Under the pieces are notes generated by a model, which saw nothing but the letters and a program-made list of their open reading frames with translations, made no database searches and was not told the DNA's origin. The position numbers and the translations under genes are program-made. From Capra hircus (lineage: Eukaryota > Chordata > Mammalia > Artiodactyla > Bovidae), in the NCBI RefSeq assembly GCF_001704415.2, contig NC_030811.1:52193591-52257590 (forward strand): a stretch of DNA of 64,000 nucleotides, in the 5' to 3' direction. Positions 55,741 through 64,000 of this stretch are shown here, piece after piece. Position 1 is the first letter of the stretch. Every line of letters begins with the position of its first letter.

Positions 55741-58639
55741 TGCCCACAGGCTAATGAATAAGATGTTCTGGCTTTACCAGACAGAGCACACCCATTTACA
55801 AATAGCAAATTAAAAGGTTGCTGCTAGAATAAGACACACCAAAAAAAAAAAAAGTATACACACCCACACAATCACACAAAAGCATACAAATTCAAGTAGC
55901 ATAGTAATTTAGAGTGGTGATTTAGAGGTAAATACATTTTAATTATCTTCATTAAGTTATCAGAAAAAACGCAAGTATAACCCAAGTGCCTGACTATCCA
56001 CTGGATCAAAATTGTCCAGGGGTAAATCAGCACTGTGTCAAAATTTCCCTTCCTTATGTTTACTTGTGGTTGTGGTGTGTGTGTCTGTGTGTGGCAGGTG
56101 AACAGGTGAAGAACGATAAGAAAAACTGTCTTCTGCACAAGAGGCAGTCAGTCAAAAATGTTCCATTACATTAAATTATTCAATATATGTTGATGAAACA
56201 GGCAGTAAGATATGGTATAGTGTCTGCTAACACTTGGAATTTTTTGCTAATTGTTGCTTAAAATAGCATTTCAGTTATCTAAAAGATTCATCAACTTAGG
56301 CTTAGTTAACCAGTGGCCATAGCTTATTAAGCATGAAAGATTTACCTGAAAATGGTGAAGAGCTGACATAAATTTAACTGGCATTTATTCTCATTTAAAT
56401 ATGTTTTAACTGAAAATAAATAAACATGCAAACCAACAAAACTGTACAGATTCATTCAACTAGCCCCTAATATATTCCTATGATACCTTTCATCCTTGGA
56501 GTAAGGGGTGGTAACCCCATGAATTGATTTCTTTGTTCCCAAATGCAATGTCCTACCATACAGACTTGTCATATATGCTAGATTAGTGGCATGATTAGCA
56601 GTCAGTACTATCTGCTAGCCTTTGGGAGCTAATGAGCAGACCTCAGGAAATCCTGGCTTCTTCCATGGCCTCATTCTTACCACCTCATTTTTGGTCATTT
56701 TCAGCAACTCAGTTTTCATTCATTAACAGTCATCTCACCATAGAGACTTCTAGGTGCCTAGCCCGTAGCCACCTTCTCCTTGCTCCTTAGTAACAGATTT
56801 TGTCAAGGGAAACTATGTGTTCAAATTAAACCCAACATTCCCCAGTCTCCCTTGCAGATAGTGCTAGCCTTATGACTAAATTCTGGCCACTGAGATATAA
56901 GTGAATGTTTTTGGATGGGGATTCTAGGAAGGCTTTGATCCTGCACAGGGCCCTGGGGGGCTCCTGGGCACAGGGTCTTTCTGTGTCCCCCATTTCTTTG
57001 ATTATAGGAAACAGCATTCATTTAGCCTCCAGACCTTCCCTGAGTTCCAATGGGCAGATTCAAGCAGTTGTTAATTAGGGAAGGGAGGGGATGCAAGGCC
57101 AGGGGAATGAACTGTCAAGAGCAGCCCTGGGGCAAGGTCCTGGTTCCCCATCAACAGATACACAATATCTTTGAGCTATTTTGAAGATATTGAAAATCCC
57201 TCTAGGTGGGAGAAGTTAATGATTAATGATGTATGCTGCCCACAAGCATGTAGACCCCAGACCAGTTGGACCTGAAGGTTGATGATGTTGATGCCTTCTT
57301 ACCTCACCACCAACCCATCAAAATAATATCCATAAGCAGATCACACCCTCTTTGAACAATTACTATAAACCTTCTATCTTCCCCAAGCTGGGATACATGG
57401 TTTTGAGGGCATTAGCCTGCTTTTGCCTGGCAACGCACTAAAGCTACTCTTTTCTACTTCACCCCAAATTCTGTCTCCAAGATTCGATTTGGCACTGGAG
57501 TATAGAGAAGCTGAACTTTTGGCATCAGCTTCTTAAAAATCATACAGAATCAACTGCTAGGCACCATTTTCACTTGGCCTTCTTCCTTTTCACTTCCAAG
57601 AAGAACATGATGCGATAGCTGGAGTTCTAGCAGCTATCTCATGAATAGCATTCTAGGAGGAGGATCTAGAACTGCCACATTAGCCATGGATGCCTACTTC
57701 TGGAATTTTCATTTTGTGAGAAAAATTAATTCTTGTCTTATTTAAACCACTGCTTCTCTGATTTCTATTACTCATAGTCAAACGCAACTCTGGTATTCAA
57801 ACTATTCATTTAGTGCGATCCTCCATTTGATTTGTTCAACATTTTATAACTGTCTTTGAACAGAAGCCATACACAACAGAAATGTGTACAGCTCATTCAG
57901 GTTCCTGTCCTGGATCACGAAAAATTAAACTTTAAAGGCCCCACCATGCTGATTTATCCACTATGAAACTGGGGACCTAGTGGCAGGGCAAGTCCTGCTC
58001 TGGGGCAGTACTGCTCTGGGGCAGTCCACAAGGCAGAATCAAAAGCTGAGTTCTGAGAGTTATCATAACAGAGCTCTCAGCCTATTGTCATGGCAGCAAA
58101 GATATATCCATGGCAATATGTGAGAACAGATATGAGACTTCCTCCTGTCTTTACACTGAGCCTTGTGGGCCTCCTTGTTTAATCAGGCCCCCCGAATCTA
58201 AATGTCAAGATTTTCTGGGAGGTATAAAATAATTCTATAAGGAGCTCATGGACCCCTCACTGCATCTGCCTTCCTTCACCTGCCCTTGGACTAGGGGTGT
58301 TTCTCCAGCCCCCACCCCTACCCCAATAACACCGCTAGTGGAAGTGTCCCTGCAGTCAGCAATGAACCTGACGACTGGGGCCAGAATCGTTCCTACTCAG
58401 TCTCTATTCCTCGCCCCCTCCTTTTTCATTTCCTTTCCCTAAATCATCATTTGATTAAGGAAACCAAAATGTTTGCCAATAGAAAATGTTTACAGAAACC
58501 AACAAAAAAGGTCAATAGTATACTGAGACATTTCTGTAAAGTAAACTTCCAAAAAGCAATTTATAGAGGCACAAAGCTAAAGCAAAATGAAGACTAAGGC
58601 AGGAAAAGAAGAAAGAGAAAAAGAAATGAGTTCAGATTT
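55741..58639. other. Intergenic sequence, little recognised
   Basis: 56815-56960 (CAGTCTCCCTTGCAGATAGT, ATTCTGGCCACTGAGATATA) recalls an old mammalian repeat I cannot assign. A 17-bp duplication CTGCTCTGGGGCAGTA lies at 57994-58027. No exon seen. Confidence 0.4.
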
Positions 58640-58980
58640 AAACCTATAGAAACAAAGATCAGATTTGTGGTACCAGAGATGGGATGTGAGGGAGAGGGAA
58701 CTGCAGAAAGGTTTTCTAAAGGCACAAACTTCCAGTTTTAAGATAAGTTCTGGGGATGCCTATAGTGAATAATACTGTTATTTAAAAGTTTCTTAAGGAA
58801 TAGATCTTAAAAGTTCTTATCATAAGGGAAAAAGAATCTTTGGAATTCTGTCAGGTGATGGATATTAACTATACTTATTGTACTGATCATTTCACAGTAT
58901 TGAATCATTATTTTGTACCCCTTAAATTTATACAACACATATATCAATTACTTCTCAATAAAACTGGGAAAACAAACAAA
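58640..58980 (+). mobile_element. L1 (L1MA/MB-like) 3' end
   Basis: GTGGTACCAGAGATGGGATG, AGATAAGTTCTGGGGATGCC, GTGATGGATATTAACTATAC and CTCAATAAAACTGGGAAAAC follow mammalian L1 3' ends. Confidence 0.75.
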
Positions 58981-59889
58981 AGCAAGCCTAATCTACCAGC
59001 CTGGCAAATAAATGAGCCCATTTCCAAAATAAGGACATTTCCTACATCCTGTTGGTTATGAAATTAATTACCTGAGCCATCTCCCTTAATACTACAGTTA
59101 TTTTAGTAATCGTGTAGCTTTAAACTTTTCAGTCCCCTGTGGTTTCTGAAGCTGAGCTGGAGATAAACTTTGGAAACTACATTTAACTCAAAGATCACCT
59201 TAATGTGCATGAACTTTAAGGGGAGCTTTAGCAGCTGTGTCCCAGACCACCAAAGCAGGTGTAGAGGCAAAGTCCTGATGAGGAATGGAGCCCGTGCTCT
59301 GAGTCTGCCCCCATACATGTCTCCTCCTCCTGAGCCAACAGACAGGGAATTGCTGAGAGCCCTAGATCATCTTCCATTCCCGCCAGTGTCAATGTCTGCT
59401 CCTGGCAGCTTTCCCTGGGGAGTCCTGTGGCTTTTGTAGGGTCTCTGTGCTACCACAGCGCCACTCTGCTCTGGCCTCAGCCTGGAGCCACACCAGGCCC
59501 ATTGAGGCCCCCTTCACCCTGGGAACACCAGCGAGGGTGGGGAGTCCCAACAGCACAGGGTACCTCATACTGCCCCAGGAACTGTCCCCTCTCCAGATGT
59601 GCTTAGGTGGTCCCTTTTCTCTGGCTCTCACCAGCCCTCCCAGCCACACAGGAGCTGTCACTGGGGCAGGCGGCAGGCATCTGGATCCCCTTAGTGGGGG
59701 CAGCTGAGCCCCTGACATAAGATCTCAAAAATGCAGCTACTTAACATTTGAGTCACCCACTCCTCCTTAACTTCAGTTCCGCTGCTAAGATGGGAATCAC
59801 GGTGCCTTTGCTGCTCACAGCCATTATATCACTACAACCACAATTCCATTTTTCCCCATTACCTACAAGAGGTGTACGACCTGCAATGT
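58981..59889. other. Unique intergenic sequence, GC-richer block
   Basis: 59230-59720 is GC-richer than its surroundings. No repeat or exon recognised. Confidence 0.45.
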
Positions 59890-60075
59890 CAGGCTGGCTA
59901 GAGTTAAATCCTGCCTCTACTACTGGATCCCTGGGTAAATATGGCACTTGAGTGCTTTGCGCCTCAGTTTCTTTATCTGTAAAATGGGGACAACAAGAAG
60001 CCTGCCATACAAGACTGCTATGGAAATTAAGGGAGCTAACAATGCAGTGTGTACATTAACATAGTGAGTGTAACT
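59890..60075 (+). mobile_element. MIR SINE
   Basis: GAGTTAAATCCTGCCTCTAC, CGCCTCAGTTTCTTTATCTG and TAAAATGGGGACAACAAGAA follow MIR. Confidence 0.85.
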
Positions 60076-60110
60076 GAGTTTTCCCAACATGGTGACAAGC
60101 TTTGTTAACC

Positions 60111-60252
60111 CTGCCAGAATCTTCTTGTCCATGGAATTCTCTAGGCAAGAATACTGGAGTGGGTAACCATTCCGTTCTCCAGGGGGTCTTCCCAACCCAG
60201 GGATCAAACCTGGGTCTCCTGCACTGTGGTAGATTCTTTACCATCTGAGCCA
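60111..60252 (-). mobile_element. Bov-tA SINE, truncated
   Basis: TTGTCCATGGAATTCTCTAG body and tRNA-like head GGGATCAAACCTGGGTCTC. The start of the Bov-A body is missing. Confidence 0.9.
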
Positions 60253-60539
60253 TAGAAGTAAGTGCTATCTGACAGATAAAGAAATCGTGGTTTAGAAGGA
60301 TTAAATGATTCAAGTGTTAAGTAACTGTGCATTGGAGGACCTCAGAGATTTCTCTCCTTTTCTCCCTTACTCTGAGAAGCCTTAGATCCCACAGCTTGGA
60401 GAAAAGTTGGTAACCTTTCTTCTCCAACTAGTATCAGGGCTTTCAAGTCGTTTCTCGACGCTTCAAACTTAAACTGCAGATCCATTCGTTAGCCTTTTCC
60501 TAAAGCTAACTCCCTTCATCCTCTCCCAGTCAGGCTCCT

Positions 60540-60740
60540 TCTCTCTCCCAGGTTCCCCCAGGCTTCGCGGTGAAAACCTCCAGGGGATGCGACGTGCCTC
60601 CCCGCAGAGGGAGGAGCGCAGCGCCGGCTAATAGCCGGCGGAACCGTCTGCGCGCTTGTTCCTTTGTTCAGCTATGTGGGTGTTAGGTGATGACCGCACC
60701 TGTTTGCAGGAGTGGCTACCGGCGGTTTCTTCTCTTCTGC
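60540..60740. promoter_or_regulatory. Small CpG-rich element 15 kb upstream of JAZF1
   Basis: About sixteen CpG sites in 200 bases, against a CpG-poor background. It contains an 8-bp-arm palindrome, CGCCGGCT-AAT-AGCCGGCG (60622-60640). It does not match a repeat I know. A distal promoter or enhancer is possible but unproven. Confidence 0.45.
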
Positions 60741-61319
60741 AGTTCACACTTAATAATGAGCTGTAGCCTCACCACCTTCTTGGGCTTCCAGTTCTGTTTT
60801 CCCGGCTCACAGAACTCAAATCCCTCTCTGACTTAGCACACCTCTGGGAAAGTATCACGATCTCCTACTTCTGATGGTCTTATTCTGGACATGGAATTAG
60901 TGTCTATTTTTCCCACCCTGACCTTGGAGTTTTTCTCTTCCCTTCCGTTTGACCGTCAAGTTTGGCTGCTCAGGAGCACACATTGGCAGTTCTCACACCC
61001 AGCAGCTAATTGCTCATGTCAGAAAATATTATTTATCTCCTCTTCCCTGAGATTCAGAGCCACCCAACTGCAAAAGGCCCAGAGAGCTTCATGTGGTTTC
61101 TTTATCTCATCTGCCAAAGAATTTGGTGTGAAAATTGATTTTTTCACAATATATTATGGTTTTGATAAGCACACTGTGAAAAGCAAGTCTCTCTTCTAAC
61201 ACTGACCACCCCTTCCCCAGCTTGCCCTTTCCCAGAGGAAGCTGCTATCACCAATTTTTTGTTTTGTGTTCCAGAAATACATAGGACTTGGGGTACCCTT
61301 TATAACTGAGGGGTACCAT
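60741..61319. other. Unique intergenic sequence, nothing recognised
   Basis: No repeat or exon recognised. Confidence 0.5.
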
Positions 61320-61455
61320 GATATACACAATGTTTTGGACCTTAATTTTTTTTTTCATTTAGTAACATGTCTTGGTGATCTTTCCATATGAAAACATATA
61401 GGTGTTCTTCATTCTTTTTCAAGGTTGCACAGTATTCCGCTGTGTATGAAGATAC
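61320..61455 (-). mobile_element. Ancient L1 fragment
   Basis: TGTCTTGGTGATCTTTCCAT and GTTGCACAGTATTCCGCTGT are antisense L1M-type phrases. Confidence 0.55.
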
Positions 61456-61459
61456 CTGC

Positions 61460-61937
61460 CTTAGTTTCCTATTGCTGCTATAACAAATTATCAACATTTT
61501 GTGGCTTAAAACAACACAAATCAATTTCCTTCCAGTTTTGGAGGTCAGCATTCCAAAACTGGCCTTACTGGGCTAAAGTCAAGGTGTTGTCAGGGCTGTG
61601 CTCCATCTGGAGGCTCCAGGCAGAATCTGTTTTGTGTCTCTTTCGTCTTCTAGAGGCCACCCCATCCCTTGGCTTGTGGGCCCAGTCAGCAACTACGTCG
61701 CTCTGACTTCTGTGGCTGTCACCACATCTTGTTCTCTCTGACTCTGACCCTTCTGCCTCCCTGTATTAGGACTTGTGGCGTCATTAGGCCCATCTGGGTA
61801 ATCCAGGATACTCTCCTCAACTCAAGATGCTTAACTAAAGTACATCTGAAAAGTCCCTTTTGCCACGTAAAGTAACATGTTCACAGATTCCAGGGATTAG
61901 CATGCGGACATCTTTGGAGGGCCATTATTCGACTGGC
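61460..61937 (-). mobile_element. MLT1-like LTR (ERVL-MaLR), solitary
   Basis: CCTTAGTTTCCTATTGCTGC, TGTGGCTTAAAACAACACAA, TCAAGGTGTTGTCAGGGCTG, CATCTGGGTAATCCAGGATA and a terminal GGAGGGCCATTATTCGAC follow a reversed MLT1 LTR. No internal coding sequence accompanies it. Confidence 0.8.
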
Positions 61938-61938
61938 A

Positions 61939-62150
61939 TGCATGCTAAGTCGCTTTAGTCGTGTCCAGCTCCTTGTGACCCCATGGACTGCAGCCCCCCA
62001 GGCTCCTTTGCTCATGGGATTCTCCAGGCAAGAACTGGAGTGAGTTGCCATGCCCTCTTCCAGAGGATCTTCCTGATGCAGGGATCGAACCCTTGTTTCT
62101 TACGTCTCCTGCCTTGGCAGGCACGTTTCTTTACCACTAATGCCACCTGC
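61939..62150 (-). mobile_element. Bov-tA SINE
   Basis: GCTAAGTCGCTTTAGTCGTG body and tRNA-like head GGATCGAACCCTTGTTTC. Inserted right at the edge of the MLT1 LTR. Confidence 0.92.
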
Positions 62151-62411
62151 TTACCTCCATTTTGCTTCCTCAATATGGAATTTTAGATTGTCTTTTGTTA
62201 TTATTATAAGCAGCAACTTAATGACTATCCTTGTACATATGACTTACACAATGTGTAAGAATAGAAGCAACTCCTTGAAGGTGAGTTACAATTTCAAAGG
62301 CGATGTGCATTTGAAATTTTGATATATCTTTGTCACTGTTGTTAAAAAGGTACTCGAGATACTTCTGAAGGCATTTGAGATACTTCTGAAGGCACAACTG
62401 TCGTAAAATCA

Positions 62412-64000
62412 TTTCAGTTCAGTTCAGTTCAGTAGCTCAGTCGTGTCCTACTCTTTGCAACCCCATGAATCGCAGCCGGCCAGGCCTCCCTGTCCATCAC
62501 CATCTCCCGGAGTTCAATCAGACTCACGTCCATTGAGTCCGTGATGCCATCCAGCCATCTCATCCTTGGTCATCCCCTTCTCCTCCTGCCCCCAATCCCT
62601 CCCAGCAATAGAGTCTTTTCCAATGAGTCAACTCTTCGCATGAGGTGGCCAAAGTACTGGAGCTTCAGCTTTAGCATCATTCCTTCCAAAGAAATCCCAG
62701 GGTTGATCTCCTTCAGAATGGACTGGTTGGATCTCCTTGCAGTCCAAGGGACTCTCAAGAGTCTTCTCCAACACCACAGTTCAAAAGCATCAATTCTTCG
62801 GTGCTAAGCTTTCTTCACAGTCCAACTGTCACATCCATGCATGACCACAGGAAAAACCATAGCCTTGACTAGATGGACCTTAGTCAGCAAAGTAATGTCT
62901 CTGCTTTTGAATATACTATCTAGGTTGGTCATAACTTTCCTTCCAAGGAGTAAGCATCTTTTAATTTCATGGCTGCAGTCACCATCTGCAGTGATTTAGG
63001 AGCCCCACCAAATAGTCTGACACTGTTTCTACTGTTTCCTCATCTATTTCCCATGAAGTGATGGGACCGGATGCCATGATCTTCGTTTTCTGAATGTTGA
63101 GCTTTAAGCCAACTTTTTCACTCTCCTCTTTCACTTTCATCAAGAGGCTTTTTAGCTCCTCTTCACTTTCTGCCATAAGGGGGGTGTCATCTGCATATGT
63201 GAGGTTATTGATATTTCTCCCAGCAATCTTGATTCCAGCTTGTGCTTCTTCCAGTCCAGCGTTTCTCATGGTGTACTCTACATATAAGTTAAATAAGCAG
63301 GGTGAAAATATATAGCCTTGACGTACTCCTTTTCCTATTTGGAACCAGACTGTTGTTCCATGTCCAGTTCTAACTGTTGCTTCCTGACCTGCATACAGAT
63401 TTCTCAAGAGGCAGGTCAGGTGGTTTGGTATTCCCATCTCTTTCAGAATTTTCCACAGTTTATTGTGATCCACACACTCAAAGGCTTTGGCATAGTTAAT
63501 ACAGCAGAAATAGACGTTTTTCTGGAACTCTCTTGCTTTTTCCATGATCCAGCAGATGTTGGCAATTTGATCTCTGGTTCCTCTGCCTTTTCTAAAACCA
63601 GCTTGAACATCAGGGAGTTCACGGTTCACGTATTGCTGAAGCCTGGCTTGGAGAATTTTGAGCATTACTTTACTAGCATGTGAGATGAATGCAATTGTGT
63701 CGTAGTTTGAGCATTCTTTGGCATTGCCTTTCTTTGGGATTGGAATGAAAACTGACCTTTTCCAGTCCTGTGACCACTGCTGAGTTTTCCAAATTTGCTG
63801 GCATATTGAATGCAGCACTTTCACAGCGTCATCTTTCAGGATTTGAAATAGCTCAACTGGAATTCCATCATCTCCAGTAGCTTTGTTTGTAGTGATGCTT
63901 TCTAAGGCCCACTTGACTTCACAGTCCAGGATGTCTGACTCTAGGTAAGTGATCACACCATTGTGATTATCTGGGTCGTGAAGATCTTTTTTGCACAGTT
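62412..64000 (-). mobile_element. BovB LINE, at least 1.6 kb, runs off the window
   Basis: 3' GAACT repeats lie at 62412-62430. The element continues to the right edge, so its 5' end is unseen. It carries the reverse transcriptase domain described separately and the C-terminal region, with frame breaks near 62979 and 62760. Confidence 0.95.
62979..64000 (-). pseudogene. BovB ORF2 reverse transcriptase fragment, catalytic Asp changed
   Basis: The frame is open from the window edge to 62979 and shows RT motifs in order: GDDGIPVELFQILK, PIPKKGNAKECSNY, GFRKGRGTRDQIANI, motif A INYAKAFECVDH (63495-63497 encodes Asn where other BovB copies have Asp), GVRQGYIFSPCLFNLY, and YADD (63186-63197). RT normally needs the motif A aspartate plus the YADD pair, so polymerase activity is predicted lost. 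The frame breaks at 62979 after a short deletion near GGAGCCCCACC. The N-terminal endonuclease lies outside the window, if present at all. Confidence 0.9.

Larger units (their letters stand above)
45851..64000. other. Intergenic flank upstream of JAZF1
   Basis: No protein-coding exon was recognised. In human the divergent long noncoding RNA JAZF1-AS1 starts near the JAZF1 promoter and runs in this direction. Its exons are not conserved enough to identify by eye, so none is called. Confidence 0.75.

Noticed and set aside
61460..61937. Endogenous retrovirus provirus
   Set aside because: Only a degraded MLT1-like LTR is present, with no internal region or second LTR.
1..64000. Prokaryotic features (operons, Shine-Dalgarno sites, phage, toxin-antitoxin or defence systems)
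   Set aside because: The sequence is mammalian throughout; none of these is expected or seen.

Overview
The window is nuclear DNA of a ruminant, most likely a bovid such as cattle, sheep, goat or buffalo. It is full of ruminant-specific retroposons: BovB (RTE-type) LINEs ending in GAACT-type 3' repeats, Bov-tA and Bov-A2 SINEs, tRNA-Glu/CHR SINEs, ruminant L1 3' ends and a mariner-like remnant. Older mammalian repeats (MIR, L2, MER5A, MLT1, L1M) lie underneath. No prokaryotic features, CRISPR arrays or functional RNA genes were seen. The species cannot be decided from the sequence alone.

Only one real protein-coding exon is recognised: exon 1 of JAZF1 on the minus strand (coding part 45375-45489). 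It encodes the first 38 residues, including a complete C2H2 zinc finger, and ends at a GTAAAT splice donor with one base of codon 39. It lies inside a CpG island of about 1.7 kb (about 44136-45850). From 45374 down to position 1 the window is therefore the 5' part of the large JAZF1 intron 1. From about 45850 to 64000 it is upstream intergenic DNA; in other mammals this side leads toward CREB5 and holds the divergent JAZF1-AS1 transcript.

Region by region: 1-7 kb is mostly old repeats and unique sequence, with a SINE-L1 composite at 0.8-1.2 kb. 7-33 kb is rich in repeats. It holds seven BovB pieces, several Bov-tA SINEs, nested Bov-A2 insertions, a TSD-flanked SINE-BovB chimera (20.29-21.51 kb) and a broken inverted repeat in L1 sequence (11.8-13.0 kb). 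33-44 kb is largely unique and AT-rich, with a 35-bp minisatellite at 37.07-37.23 kb. 44-46 kb is the promoter CpG island and exon 1. 46-64 kb is intergenic with two minus-strand BovB copies, a small CpG-rich element at 60.5-60.7 kb and an MLT1 LTR.

There is no operon or multi-gene system here. The biology is one promoter and first exon in a retroposon-rich intron and flank. I did not find a convincing new biological system. The most informative oddities are the TSD-flanked chimeric retroposons, the inverted repeat that keeps a pre-insertion site, the phase-cycling minisatellite, catalytic-site damage in the BovB reverse transcriptases, and the distal CpG element. Repeat family names are from memory of consensus sequences, and repeat edges are approximate unless a target-site duplication is given.
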